From Tepidisphaera sp. (lineage in GTDB: Bacteria > Planctomycetota > Phycisphaerae > Phycisphaerales > UBA1924): DNA of 64,000 nucleotides. Made by a program: the position numbers and the translations under genes. The stretch lies in contig WGNV01000003.1 of assembly GCA_016124375.1 (NCBI GenBank), positions 310,001 through 374,000 of the forward strand, read 5' to 3'. Under the pieces are notes generated by a model that was not told the DNA's origin, made no database searches, and was given only the letters and a program-made list of their open reading frames with translations. Positions 16,448 through 25,626 of the stretch are shown here, in pieces (the first letter of the stretch is position 1; each line of letters begins with the position of its first letter).

Positions 16448-16888
16448 CTACTTGCCCTCGCCGCTGAGTCGGAGCTTGGTGTCGGGGGGCAGTTTGACGA
16501 TCTTGGTCACGAGCGAGCGCGGGTCGGACTTCCAGCGGACTTCGAAGGTGAACTCGATCGGGTCGCCGACTTTCAGTTGGGAAAGATCGACGCCGGGGGC
16601 GATGCCGAGAAAGTCCATGCTCATTTCGTTCATGCCTGTCACCTTGCCATCGCGGCCCTTGAAGTCCGGAATGTCTTCGTGGTGGATGTGCAGGTAGCTC
16701 TTGCCGTCGGGCGTGGGCAGGCCGTCGATGCGCCCGCGAACGGTGTAGGTGGCGTCGGCGGGGGTGGCGGGGTTGGTGGCTGCGGCGGTTGATGCGGGAG
16801 AAGGCGTCGACGGAGCCGCGGGCTTCTCGCTGCAGGCGCCGAGCATGCACAGGGCCATCATGGCCGTGGCGATCAGGTTGTTCTTCAT
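16448..16888 (-). CDS. CusF-like copper-binding lipoprotein
   Basis: 146 residues. Lipobox LGAC with Cys19, a short Ala/Thr/Pro linker, then a small beta-barrel domain (about 47-146): YTVRGRIDGL, the His-rich strand LHIHHEDIPDF (66-76), NEMSMDF with Met89/Met91, and LKVGDPIEFTFEV. This is the CusF/Cu_bind domain pattern, in which His and Met residues hold Cu(I); related domains accompany SCO1-type proteins in copper delivery to cytochrome oxidase. No SCO1 or cox gene is adjacent. The ATG at 16888 has TACCAT five bases upstream and no ribosome binding site, so it is probably leaderless. Confidence 0.78.
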   Translation of the reverse strand: MKNNLIATAMMALCMLGACSEKPAAPSTPSPASTAAATNPATPADATYTVRGRIDGLPTPDGKSYLHIHHEDIPDFKGRDGKVTGMNEMSMDFLGIAPGVDLSQLKVGDPIEFTFEVRWKSDPRSLVTKIVKLPPDTKLRLSGEGK

Positions 16889-16893
16889 GCGGA

Positions 16894-16899
16894 ATGGTA
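16894..16899 (-). promoter_or_regulatory. -10 box TACCAT of a probable leaderless promoter
   Basis: On the minus strand TACCAT is five bases upstream of the ATG at 16888. Confidence 0.45.
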
Positions 16900-16931
16900 T
16901 CGGCGGCGTGGGCGGGCGGCGGGCGGACGCG

Positions 16932-16971
16932 CAAGAAGGCACCGAGGCACGCGGCATCAAGGCATCGAGTC
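16932..16971. repeat. Dispersed GGCATC-rich repeat, family C
   Basis: 40 bases (caagaaggcaccgaggcacg...) matching 29067-29106 on the opposite strand at about 36 of 40 positions. Its end overlaps the last five codons and stop of the glycosyltransferase gene. Confidence 0.7.
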
Positions 16972-18006
16972 GAGGGCAGTGATCGCGGCGGCGGGGTCCA
17001 TCGGGCGGGCGTCGAAGGCGTCGAGCAGGCCATGCCGCCAGAGCCAGCGCTTCATGGGCAGGTGTTGCTGGTAGGCCGCATCGCGGAGGGTTGGGTTGTC
17101 CGCGATGACGCTGGCGGGCTGGTGTTCGAAGGCTTGGAAGGTGCGCCAGGCCATGGCCGCCCCACTCTTCTCGCGGCTCACAAACTCGCGGGAATAGTCT
17201 CGCTCGGCGGCGGAGGCGAGATCGCGTCGGAAGGTGGCGAGCGAACAGTCGGGGCACACGCGGGCGAAGCCGAGAGCCGCGTAGCCGAGCTTGTATTCGC
17301 GGGCAGCGTATTCGCGAGCGCCGTAGCGATGGTCGTGCATGGCCAGCGCCTCGGGCCGATAGAGCACGGGCGAACCGAAGCGTTGGTGAACGCGGAAGGC
17401 AAACTCGATGTCCTCGTAGCCGTAGATCGTTGGGAGGATCGCGAAGCCGCCCAGCTCGCGGGCATGGTACATGGGCGCGGAGAAGTTGAGTCCGTAGCAG
17501 TGGCGGTAGCCCCAGTCTTTGGTGCGGGCGTCGGGGGCGGCGTACGCCGCCATGGGCTGATGGAAAAACACCATCGCGGTTTCGCGCATCAGGCGGTCGA
17601 GCAGCGTGTCGTTGGAGTGGATGACGAAGGGCGAGGCGCCGCTCACGAGGACGGTGCGGGCTTGTTCGCGGGCCAGGGCGTGCTCGCGGATGTGGGCGGC
17701 GACGAAGCCCGGCGCGGGCACGATGTCGTCGTTGGCGGAGATCATGATCTTGCCGGAAGCGAGGGGCAGAAGGTCGTTGCGGGCCGGGGTGTAGCCCCGA
17801 TGGGGAAAGTGGGCGAGGGTGAGGGCGGAGGCGGGGCGGCCGGCGCGGGCCCAGAGGGCACGAAGTGCGTCGGCGGCGGGGTGGTCAGGGCCGTCGAAGC
17901 CGACAAGGACCTCAAAGTCGGCACAGTCCTGCGCTGCCAGCGCCGCGACGCAGGCGGCGATTTTCTCGGGCCTGCCGCGGGTGGGGATGATGATGGAAGC
18001 GATCAC
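16957..18006 (-). CDS. Glycosyltransferase family 2
   Basis: 349 residues with a GT-A fold. N-terminal strand ASIIIPTRGRPEKI (residues 3-16), then FEVLVGFDG, the donor-binding acidic motif SANDDIVP (about 98-105), and a galactosyltransferase-like C-terminal part (GYEDIEFAFRVHQRF, about 190-205). Such enzymes add sugars from nucleotide donors to polysaccharides or glycans. I take the GTG at 18006 because the conserved strand begins two codons later and upstream translation runs antisense to the PilZ gene; TAAGAC lies five bases upstream. The last residues (LDSMP) are encoded by repeat C, so the original C-terminus has been replaced. Acceptor unknown. Confidence 0.83.
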   Translation of the reverse strand: MIASIIIPTRGRPEKIAACVAALAAQDCADFEVLVGFDGPDHPAADALRALWARAGRPASALTLAHFPHRGYTPARNDLLPLASGKIMISANDDIVPAPGFVAAHIREHALAREQARTVLVSGASPFVIHSNDTLLDRLMRETAMVFFHQPMAAYAAPDARTKDWGYRHCYGLNFSAPMYHARELGGFAILPTIYGYEDIEFAFRVHQRFGSPVLYRPEALAMHDHRYGAREYAAREYKLGYAALGFARVCPDCSLATFRRDLASAAERDYSREFVSREKSGAAMAWRTFQAFEHQPASVIADNPTLRDAAYQQHLPMKRWLWRHGLLDAFDARPMDPAAAITALDSMP

Positions 18007-18135
18007 GCAGGGTCTTATCGGTCCGTGGGGGCGGGAGTCTTTCGAGGTGTTGCGGGCTGGGCGTCTCGACCTTGTGAGGATTTCGGACGATGGACCTGTG
18101 TCAGGGTGAGGGAAACGAAAGACGCGGGGAAATGC

Positions 18136-18474
18136 ATGCCACGATCGTTGATGCCAAATCGCCGGGCCCATCCGAGGCTGAGGGCCGAGTTCGCCGCCAA
18201 GGTGTACCACGTGGCGACCAAACGCTGGCTGCCGGCGATGACGTGCGACACGTCGGCGGGGGGGACGCTGGTGAAGGTCAGGAGCGAGCGGCTGATCGAG
18301 CCTGGCGAGGAACTGCACGTGCACATCGCACCGGACTTGTGGACGATCGCGGCGGCCAAGGGGGCGCTGGTCGCCACGGTGCTGCGCTGCGGGCGGAACC
18401 AGGAGGGCGAGCAGTACCTGGCGCTCAAGTATCGGCGCGATGAGATGTCGGTCGCGCGGCGCAGCGCGGCCTGA
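18136..18474 (+). CDS. PilZ-domain protein
   Basis: 112 residues, essentially a single PilZ domain. The c-di-GMP-binding signature is present: RxxxR as R10-A-H-P-R14 and the downstream D/NxSxxG as DTSAGG (38-43), followed by strands LVKVRSERLIEPGEELHVHI and VATVLRCGRN. PilZ domains sense cyclic di-GMP and control motility, exopolysaccharide or pili. With no output domain it would act on a partner protein. The neighbouring glycosyltransferase is divergent and could be one target, but this is only context. ATG 18136 has gggga upstream; ATG 18151 would still keep the RxxxR motif. Confidence 0.8.
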   Translation: MPRSLMPNRRAHPRLRAEFAAKVYHVATKRWLPAMTCDTSAGGTLVKVRSERLIEPGEELHVHIAPDLWTIAAAKGALVATVLRCGRNQEGEQYLALKYRRDEMSVARRSAA

Positions 18475-18523
18475 GAGGCACTTGGGCGAGTTGGGCGTAT
18501 TTGGGCCCTGTGCCGGCGCGACC

Positions 18524-18529
18524 TATCGT
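18524..18529 (+). promoter_or_regulatory. -10 box TATCGT of a probable leaderless nadA promoter
   Basis: TATCGT lies five bases before the nadA ATG at 18535; no ribosome binding site. Confidence 0.4.
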
Positions 18530-18534
18530 TTTGC

Positions 18535-19794
18535 ATGCTGTGGCAACCCTCGCTTCCCGAGGCGTATCGCCGGATGAGCCCGGGTGAGTTGGCGTCGGCG
18601 ATTGATCGCCGGCGACGCGAACTGGGCGACCGGCTGGTGATTCTTGGGCATCACTACCAGACCGATGAGATCATCCGGCACGCGGACTTCACGGGCGACT
18701 CGCTGAAACTGAGCCAGTTGGCGGCCGGGGTGGCGGGGGATGCCTCGCGGCGCGAGCCGCTAAAATACATCGTGTTCTGCGGCGTGCACTTCATGGCCGA
18801 GTCGGCGGACATGCTGGCGCCTGACGACGTGGCGGTGATTTTGCCCGATCTGTCGGCCGGGTGCAGCATGGCGGACATGGCCCAGTACGACGACACGGTG
18901 CAGGCGTGGGAGGCGATCCATCTGCAACTGAATGAAGGCGGGGCGTGGGGCGGGCGGGTGATCCCGATCACGTACGTGAACTCGTCGGCGGCTATCAAGG
19001 CTTTTGTGGGCGAGCACGGCGGGGCGTGCTGCACCAGCAGCAACGCGCTGGAAGTGTTCACCTGGGCGATGAACGGCGGGACCAAGCCCAGGGCGCGGGG
19101 CGAGCGGATCAAGGTGTTGTTTTTGCCCGATCAGCACCTGGGGCGGAATACGGCCGCGAAGTTCGGGATCGACGTTGCCAGCGAGAGCTGCATGTATGAC
19201 CCCAAACTGGCCCGCAAAGGTGAAGTGCTGGGTGGGGCGACGCCAGCCCAGGTGATGGAGAGTCAGGTCATTTTGTGGGCCGGGCACTGCTCGGTGCACA
19301 AGCTGTTTCGGCCCGAGCACTGCGACCAGGTGCGGGCGGCGGACGCGGCGAGCGGCACCAAGACCACGATCTTGGTGCACCCGGAATGCGCCAAAGAAGT
19401 CGTTGACAAGGCGGACCTGAACGGCAGCACGGAATACATCATCCGGCAGGTGCGGGACGCGAATTCGGGCAGCCGCTGGGCGATCGGGACCGAGGTGCAC
19501 CTGGTGAACCGCCTGGCGAACGAGGCGAAGGGGCGGGGCGTCGAGGTGCGGATCTTGAGCGACTGCCAGTGCCTGTGCACCACGATGTATCGCATCGATG
19601 AGCCGCACTTGTTGTGGGTGCTGGATCATCTGGCGGGGCGTTCGGACGGACGGCTGAAGACCGAGGGCGTGAAGGTGGTAAACCAGATCGAGGTGCTGCC
19701 CCGGGTGAAGGAGCTGGCGCTCTTGGCGCTCGACCGGATGCTGGCGCTGTCGAAGCCGGCGGAGACGCCCCTGAGGATGGTGACGGCGGATTAG
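18535..19794 (+). CDS. nadA: Quinolinate synthase
   Basis: Condenses iminoaspartate with dihydroxyacetone phosphate to quinolinate in NAD synthesis, using a 4Fe-4S cluster. 419 residues. Three similar sub-domains are visible with the signatures ILGHHYQTDEI (about 36), the strand PITYVNSSAAIKA followed by ACCTSSNA, LFLPDQHLGRNTA, ILWAGHCSVH, LVHPECAKEVV, EYIIRQV, EVHLVNRLA and the C-terminal cysteines of SDCQCLCTTMYRI. The three cluster cysteines expected in CCTS, HPEC or WAGHC, and CLCTTM are all present. It is longer than E. coli NadA (347) because of loops, as in other long NadA proteins. nadB and nadC are not adjacent. Confidence 0.95.
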   Translation: MLWQPSLPEAYRRMSPGELASAIDRRRRELGDRLVILGHHYQTDEIIRHADFTGDSLKLSQLAAGVAGDASRREPLKYIVFCGVHFMAESADMLAPDDVAVILPDLSAGCSMADMAQYDDTVQAWEAIHLQLNEGGAWGGRVIPITYVNSSAAIKAFVGEHGGACCTSSNALEVFTWAMNGGTKPRARGERIKVLFLPDQHLGRNTAAKFGIDVASESCMYDPKLARKGEVLGGATPAQVMESQVILWAGHCSVHKLFRPEHCDQVRAADAASGTKTTILVHPECAKEVVDKADLNGSTEYIIRQVRDANSGSRWAIGTEVHLVNRLANEAKGRGVEVRILSDCQCLCTTMYRIDEPHLLWVLDHLAGRSDGRLKTEGVKVVNQIEVLPRVKELALLALDRMLALSKPAETPLRMVTAD

Positions 19795-19889
19795 CCTGGC
19801 GGGGCGGGCAGGCGGGGCGTTTGACGGAGCCGGCCTTGGGGCGCATCTTGTGATGATCCGGCGGACGGCCGCCCAATGGAGAATGCGCC

Positions 19890-21179
19890 ATGCCCACGAC
19901 TCGTCGCGAGTTTCTGACTGCGTCTGCATTGGCGGCTGCCGCGTTGGCCGCCGGGGGAGTACCCGGGGCGATGGCCGCGGGCCGGCCCGCCGGGGCTCGG
20001 CGTCCGGACGGAAAGCCCCTGCGGATACTCATCCTGGGCGGGACGGGCTTCCTGGGGCCGGCGATTGTGGAGGATGCGCTCGCGAAGCACTACGACCTGA
20101 CGCTTTTCAATCGCGGCAAGCGCGAGAAGGTGAAGGGGACTGACTTTGAGGGCGTCGAAAAGCTGCTGGGAAATCGCGACCCGCAGAAGCACTCGGAGGA
20201 GAAGGACCCCGACTCGCCCCTGGGGCTTTCGCAGATCGAAGCGCTGGTGAAGGACGGCAAGAAGTGGGACGCCGTCATCGATACCAGCGGCTATTTCCCG
20301 CGGCACGTGAAGGCATCGGCCGAACTGCTCGCCAAGGCGGCGGATCAGTACATGTTTATTTCGACGGTCTCGGTGTACGCGGCGAACGACACGCCCGGGG
20401 CGGACGAGACGGCGGCCGTCGGCACGATTCCCGACCCGACGGTGGAGAACATGGGCGCGAATCTTGGGAACTATGGGCCACTCAAGGCCCTGTGCGAGCA
20501 GGCGGCGGAAGCGGCGATGCCCGGGCGCGTCACGAACATCCGCCCGGGGTTCATCGTGGGCGTGCGCGACGACACGGATCGGTTCACCTACTGGCCCGTG
20601 CGGGCGAGCCAGGGAGGGGAGATGCTGGTGCCGGGCGCGGCGGGCGATCCGATCCAGATCATCGATGTGCGCGACCTGGCGAGGTTCATTCTGCGATGCA
20701 TCGAAGACAAGCACTTCGGCGTGATGAACGCGACGGGGCCGGTCGGAGGCGGCACGTGGGGGCAGGTGATCGACGCGTGCAAAGCGGCGGCCAAGCCGGG
20801 CGAGCACGACGAGCGCCTCACGCTGACGTGGGTGCCCAACGACTTCCTCGTCAAGAACAACGTGGAGATCGGGGGCGATTTGCCCATTTACATTCCGCCG
20901 GACGGCGAAGCGGCGGGGTTCCACCAACGGAGCATCGCGAAGGCGACGGCGGCGGGGCTGACGACGCGGCCTGTGGTCGAGACCTGCCGCGAGATTCTGG
21001 CGTGGTGGCCCAAGGAGCTGGAGCGCCGCGCGAAAGTGACCAAGGACATGCAGGCCGCGGCCAAGCCCGGAACGACGCCGCCCGCGATGCCCGACCCGAC
21101 CAAGCTGCGGGCGGGGATGTCGCCGGAGCGCGAGGCGGAGATCCTGGAGGCGTGGAAGAAGGAAAAGGCCGCGAAGTAA
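19890..21179 (+). CDS. Tat-exported NAD-dependent epimerase/dehydratase-like protein
   Basis: 429 residues. A twin-arginine signal (TTRREFLTASALAAA, residues 3-17) with a cleavage region after AMAAG indicates export of the folded protein, usually with a bound cofactor. The mature part is an extended-SDR fold: LRILILGGTGFLGPAI (about 44-58), DAVIDTSGYFPRH, the Ser/Thr strand YMFISTVSVYA, and NYGPLKALCE, where the YxxxK motif (Y-G-P-L-K) is intact. Such exported epimerase-like proteins are common in planctomycetes and have no assigned substrate. A ribosome binding site (ggaga) precedes the ATG. The C-terminal 40 residues are a charged helix. A terminator-like hairpin lies downstream. Confidence 0.83.
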   Translation: MPTTRREFLTASALAAAALAAGGVPGAMAAGRPAGARRPDGKPLRILILGGTGFLGPAIVEDALAKHYDLTLFNRGKREKVKGTDFEGVEKLLGNRDPQKHSEEKDPDSPLGLSQIEALVKDGKKWDAVIDTSGYFPRHVKASAELLAKAADQYMFISTVSVYAANDTPGADETAAVGTIPDPTVENMGANLGNYGPLKALCEQAAEAAMPGRVTNIRPGFIVGVRDDTDRFTYWPVRASQGGEMLVPGAAGDPIQIIDVRDLARFILRCIEDKHFGVMNATGPVGGGTWGQVIDACKAAAKPGEHDERLTLTWVPNDFLVKNNVEIGGDLPIYIPPDGEAAGFHQRSIAKATAAGLTTRPVVETCREILAWWPKELERRAKVTKDMQAAAKPGTTPPAMPDPTKLRAGMSPEREAEILEAWKKEKAAK

Positions 21180-21202
21180 GGCGATGAGCTAGAGCCAAAA
21201 GC

Positions 21203-21232
21203 ACACCGAGGACGCGGCTGCGTCCTCGGTGT
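21203..21232 (-). terminator. Terminator of the glmU-rpsF operon
   Basis: Perfect 13-base stem acaccgaggacgc / gcgtcctcggtgt with a four-base loop; on the minus strand it is followed by gcttttggct. It may also slow plus-strand readthrough. Confidence 0.7.
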
Positions 21233-21256
21233 TGCGGATTGAGTTTGTGCGCCTGG

Positions 21257-21283
21257 GAGACCCTCGCTGGCGCTTCGGGCTCG
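21257..21283. repeat. Single arm of palindromic repeat, family B
   Basis: gagaccctcgctggcgcttc... (27 bases), identical to one arm of the complete elements elsewhere; no second arm nearby. It lies 18 bases beyond the rpsF stop codon. Confidence 0.8.
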
Positions 21284-21300
21284 TGGGCGAGTGGGGCTGG

Positions 21301-21753
21301 TCAGCCTTGCGGGGCTTGGTCGGCCTCGCCCTCGCTGGGGGCCGGGGCGGGAGCCGCGGCTGGGGCGGGGGTGAGCACCGGGCGGTCCTGGCGCATCTTG
21401 GCCTCGAGCTCGAGCTCCTTGCGGGCGTCGGCGGACTGGATCTGCTCGAGGGTGAGGTGATCGCAGCGGGTGATCATGGCGCGCATGATCTTTTCGCTGA
21501 GGTTGCAGTCGCGCTCGATGTGGGAGATCTCGGGGCCGGGAGCCTTGAAGTAGACGAGGACGTAGTAGCCGCGCTTTTGGCCGTCGATCTCGTAGGCGAG
21601 GCGGCGTTCATCCCACTTGCGCATGGCGATGATCTCGCCGTGGCCGCGGGCGATGATCTCGCGGATGTGGTCCAGGGCGCCGTTGAGGTCGGCGGCGACG
21701 GCCTGGCTCAGGAGGAACATCGCCTCGTAGTTGTACACTCGGTTCTTTGCCAT
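21301..21753 (-). CDS. rpsF: 30S ribosomal protein S6
   Basis: 150 residues. Residues 5-100 are the S6 domain: RVYNYEAMFLLS, IIAMRKWDERRLAYEIDGQKRGYY and YVLVYFKAPG, which bind S18 and 16S rRNA in the central domain of the small subunit. The last 45 residues form an Ala/Pro/Glu-rich tail (VLTPAPAAAPAP) absent from E. coli S6. It is the last gene of the glmU-prs-rplY-pth-rpsF series, preceded by aaagga. The S18 and L9 genes that usually follow rpsF are not here; a terminator and a family B repeat arm follow instead. Confidence 0.95.
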   Translation of the reverse strand: MAKNRVYNYEAMFLLSQAVAADLNGALDHIREIIARGHGEIIAMRKWDERRLAYEIDGQKRGYYVLVYFKAPGPEISHIERDCNLSEKIMRAMITRCDHLTLEQIQSADARKELELEAKMRQDRPVLTPAPAAAPAPAPSEGEADQAPQG

Positions 21754-21820
21754 GACTGTGTGTCCTTTCGTTTCGTGCTTTGATTCGTGCGTTTTGGTTT
21801 GTCTGCTCTGTTACTGGTTT

Positions 21821-22438
21821 TTACTTTTTCGCGTCCGTGCCCTTTTCGCCCGGCTTGGGTGCGTTGATGGAGTTCATCGCGGCGGAGAGGCCCTTGCCCA
21901 CCCACAGCGCTGCGCCCAAAGAAGCAGAAGCGACCCCGGAATCAAACAGCGGCTCGTCGTCATCGCTGAAGCGGGAGAGGACGAAGTCGGCCTGGTTGAA
22001 CTCGGGGGGCTTGCCGCCATCGGGGAGCATGCCGACGCCGACGCGCAGGCGGGGATACATGTCTCCCCCCAGGGCGCGTTGAATGTCGGAGAGGCCGTTG
22101 TGCCCGCCTGTGCCGCCCCCGGGACGCAGACGGACTGCGCCGACGGGGAGGTACAGGTCGTCGACGACGACCAGGAGGTCCTGGTAGGGGTCGAGTTTGA
22201 AGAAGGCGACGGCCTCGCCCACGGCCTGGCCCGACCGGTTCATGAAGGTGGTGGGCTTGAGCAGCAGGCACTTTTCGCCCTCGATGGAGGCATCGAGCGC
22301 GACGCTCTGGAACCGGGTCTTGGGCACGCCCCCGTCGCCGTATTTGGCGGCCAGGCGATCAACCACCAGGAACCCGGCGTTGTGCCGGGTCCTGGTGTAT
22401 TGCGTGCCTGGATTGCCGAGTCCGACGATGAGTTTCAT
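21821..22438 (-). CDS. pth: Peptidyl-tRNA hydrolase
   Basis: Recycles tRNA by cleaving peptidyl-tRNA released from stalled ribosomes. 205 residues. Signature LIVGLGNPGTQYTRTRHNAG (3-22) with N9 and catalytic H19; then KPTTFMNRSGQAV (about 67-79) and DDLYLPVGAVRLRPGGGTGGHNGL (about 95-118). All active-site residues are present. The start codon at 22438 follows rplY by 56 bases. The Pth and L25/Ctc genes are neighbours in many bacteria. The C-terminal 20 residues are a charged tail. Confidence 0.96.
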   Translation of the reverse strand: MKLIVGLGNPGTQYTRTRHNAGFLVVDRLAAKYGDGGVPKTRFQSVALDASIEGEKCLLLKPTTFMNRSGQAVGEAVAFFKLDPYQDLLVVVDDLYLPVGAVRLRPGGGTGGHNGLSDIQRALGGDMYPRLRVGVGMLPDGGKPPEFNQADFVLSRFSDDDEPLFDSGVASASLGAALWVGKGLSAAMNSINAPKPGEKGTDAKK

Positions 22439-22494
22439 GGCGAGGCCAAACGTGCGAAAGACCTGGGTGAGCGAAACGGACGCGAGAAAGATGA

Positions 22495-23247
22495 TTACTT
22501 CTTCTTGTCGCCACCAGCCGCGGGCTTGGCGCCGGCGGCGGGCTTGGCGTCCTTGGCGCCAGCGGCGGGCTTGGCGTCCTTGCCACCAGCAGCCGCGGCT
22601 TCGCCCTCGGCGGGCTTCTTGGCGGTAAGGACTTCGGGCTCGGCAGCGCCCGCGGCGGCCGCGGTCTCTTCGCCGACCTTGATCTCCTGCTGGATCACGA
22701 TCTGGGCGATGAGATGGGTGGCATGGGTGACCATCTTCATGTCGGCCTTGGGGAGTTTGACGTCCGAGGCGGTGATGGCGTGGCCCACGTCGAGGTCGTC
22801 GATGCGGACTTCGATGAAGTCGGGCAGGTCGGCGACGCGGCACTCGACTTCCACTTCGGTCGTCGGGTGCATCATGATCGCGCCGGCCTGCTTCAGGCCC
22901 TTGGCCTCGCCGATGAGGTGCAGCGGCACGCGGGTGAGCACGCGCTCGTTCAGGTCCACGCGGGCGAAGTCGGCGTGGACGATGTTGGTGCCGAGGTAAT
23001 CGAACTGGAGGTCCTTCAGCAGCACGACCTGCTCGCTGAAGCCGCCCTCGAGGGACATGCGGAAGACCTTCTCGCCCTTGTTGATGAGGCGGATGGTGCC
23101 GTGGGCCTCGATGAAGACGGGCGTGGGCTGCTCGCCGTGCCCGTAGACGACGCAGGGGAGGCCCCCGTTGTCGCGGATGCGCTTGCAGTAGCGCGAGCCG
23201 AGGCGTTCACGCTTCTTGGCCAACAGCAATGGTGCTTTCTCGTGCAT
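22495..23247 (-). CDS. rplY: 50S ribosomal protein L25 (Ctc form)
   Basis: 250 residues: an L25 domain (about 8-100: KRERLGSRYCKRIRDNGGLPCVVYG) that binds 5S rRNA, a TL5/Ctc-type C-terminal beta domain (about 100-190: VPLHLIGEAKGLKQAGAIMM, with VRIDDLDVGHAI), and a 60-residue Ala/Lys/Gly-rich tail with the repeated unit GAKDAKPAA. The ribosome binding site region aagggtgg is upstream. It lies between prs and pth, the standard Ctc position. Confidence 0.95.
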   Translation of the reverse strand: MHEKAPLLLAKKRERLGSRYCKRIRDNGGLPCVVYGHGEQPTPVFIEAHGTIRLINKGEKVFRMSLEGGFSEQVVLLKDLQFDYLGTNIVHADFARVDLNERVLTRVPLHLIGEAKGLKQAGAIMMHPTTEVEVECRVADLPDFIEVRIDDLDVGHAITASDVKLPKADMKMVTHATHLIAQIVIQQEIKVGEETAAAAGAAEPEVLTAKKPAEGEAAAAGGKDAKPAAGAKDAKPAAGAKPAAGGDKKK

Positions 23248-23334
23248 TGTTCCACCCTTTCCTTTCTAAGTGCTTCCAACCCTTTGATTCAATCTGGTTC
23301 GATCTGGCTTTGGGGCGGCGGCCGCCCGGAACGA

Positions 23335-24317
<983 letters not shown>

Positions 24318-24321
<4 letters not shown>

Positions 24322-25121
24322 GAGTGCGCTCCTGTTGTGCCTGCGCCATCGCCTTTGGTCGGGCCGCCCCGGTTGTGCGTGCGCCCGCGATAGATCGCAT
24401 CGACCCTGGCGAGGTCCTCGGGCGTGTTGATGCTCAGGACGTCCTCGGGCGGCACCGCGTCGATCACTTCGACGCGTTTGCCCTCGGCCAGCAGCAGCTC
24501 GGGAACGTCGGTGATGTAGTACTCGCCGGTCAGGGCGTTGCGCGTGACACGCCGCAGGGCGCCAAACAGCGAGCCCACCTCGAAGCAGTAGTAGCTCGGG
24601 TTCACTTCGCGGATCTGGCGCTGAGCGTCGGTGGCGTTCTTGTGCTCGACGATCGCCACGAACTTGCCCGAACCGTCCCGCACGATGCGGCCATACCCGG
24701 TGGGGTCATCGATGATCGACGTGGCGAGCGTGGCGGCGGCTCGGGTCTCCGCGTGCCGTGCCAGCATCTGGCGGATGGTGGCCTCGCGGATGAGCGGGCC
24801 ATCGCCGCAGAGAACCAGCACGGGCGAAGCCTGATCCGCCTTGGCGGGCTCGAAAGGCTGCGCGGCGCACATCACCGCGTGTCCGGTGCCCAGCTGCTGA
24901 TCCTGCGTGACGTATTCGACGTCATAGTCCTTGAGGGCGTCGCGCACCAGTTCTTGCTTGTGCCCGACAATGACGACGATTCGTTGGACACCCGAGGCAA
25001 GGCAGGCATCCACGACCGCGCACACCATGGGGCGCCCGCCCACGGGAAAGACGACCTTGGGCAGGTCCGAACGCATGCGCGTGCCTTTGCCGGCCGCCAG
25101 GATGATCGCACTCACCGCCAT
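24318..25121 (-). CDS. GlmU-type uridylyltransferase, pyrophosphorylase domain only
   Basis: 267 residues. The N-terminal nucleotidyltransferase of GlmU: AIILAAGKGTRM (5-16), PKVVFPVGGRPM, QDQQLGTGHAV, LCGDGPLI with the metal-binding Asp, GYGRIVRD, and EYYITDVPE. It should form UDP-GlcNAc from GlcNAc-1-P and UTP. The left-handed beta-helix acetyltransferase domain of bifunctional GlmU is missing: the protein ends after the linker helix with a Gly/Thr tail. Acetylation of GlcN-1-P would need another protein. ATG 25121 is preferred over GTG 25127. It begins 65 bases after tRNA-Gln, so processing of a shared transcript is likely. Confidence 0.9.
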
Positions 25122-25186
25122 GCACACGCGGCGATCGCACTCGAAACGTGGGACGCGTCAGAGGCCCGGCTCGGCCCACTGAGAAA

Positions 25187-25257
25187 CAGGCCGACCTGGA
25201 TTCGAACCAGGACAAACAGAACCAAAATCTGCTGTGCTACCGTTACACCATCGGCCT
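25187..25257 (-). tRNA. tRNA-Gln (anticodon TTG)
   Basis: 71 bases on the minus strand. Acceptor aggccga / tcggcct, D stem gtgt / gcac, anticodon stem gcaga / tctgt with loop ttttggt (anticodon TTG), T stem cctgg / ccagg with loop ttcgaat, discriminator G as usual for Gln. The CCA end is not encoded. It lies between a strong promoter with a 290-base structured leader and glmU, on the same strand. Confidence 0.95.
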
Positions 25258-25543
25258 TACTCGACGGTCCGTATTCGCTCGCGAACGCCTTCCTCCATCT
25301 TCGGGCCGGTGAGGGACGCAGCCCTACCCGCCGGGTGACAAGAACCGACTCGCGGTCCTCGCTGCACCCGGAGCGACAGGCTCCGAAGGCTCGAAAGGCC
25401 GCGGCACGTTGGTGCCGGCATGGGCCAAAGCCCGCCGGCCAGAGCTGCACCTTCCATCAGCCGCGATGGGAAGGCCCATGATCGCGCCTCGTCCGGCCCT
25501 GGTGAATCACCAGCCCGGCCTCCGTCGCGATCGGCTCCAATGG
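25258..25543 (-). ncRNA. Candidate structured RNA upstream of tRNA-Gln
   Basis: The stretch between a strong promoter and tRNA-Gln holds no gene. On the minus strand it can fold into several GC-rich hairpins: gatcgcg (about 25533) closes on cgcgatc around an inner stem ggctggtga / tcaccag; further on are ggccggc / gccggc and cctttcgagccttcgg. It could be a separate small RNA with tRNA-Gln at its 3' side, or a long processed leader. I could not match it to RNase P RNA, SRP RNA, tmRNA or 6S RNA by their conserved blocks. Confidence 0.35.
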
Positions 25544-25550
25544 GACGGGG

Positions 25551-25578
25551 ATAGTAGACAGCCCGGGGGGTGAGTCAA
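25551..25578 (-). promoter_or_regulatory. Sigma-70-type promoter upstream of the candidate RNA and tRNA-Gln
   Basis: Minus strand TTGACT (25578-25573), 16-base spacer, TACTAT (25556-25551). This is the best two-box promoter in the window; transcription should start near 25543. Confidence 0.7.
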
Positions 25579-25615
25579 AGTTCTTGGCAGGGTCCCTGGC
25601 TGCCCATGGAGCCTC

Positions 25616-25621
25616 TATATT
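25616..25621 (+). promoter_or_regulatory. -10 box TATATT of a probable leaderless promoter
   Basis: TATATT lies five bases before the ATG at 25627; no ribosome binding site. Confidence 0.5.
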
Positions 25622-25626
25622 GCCCC

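Noticed and set aside
16789-18474. A 561-residue open frame ending in the PilZ domain
   Set aside because: Only the last 112 residues are protein-like; the rest is antisense to the glycosyltransferase gene.
25257-25457. A 66-residue open frame just upstream of tRNA-Gln (minus strand)
   Set aside because: No ribosome binding site, sits in hairpin-forming DNA and ends at the tRNA boundary by chance.
25258-25543. RNase P RNA, SRP RNA, tmRNA or 6S RNA upstream of tRNA-Gln
   Set aside because: I found none of their conserved blocks (for example gaggaaagtcc or a GGAAGCAG loop), so it is left as an unidentified candidate.
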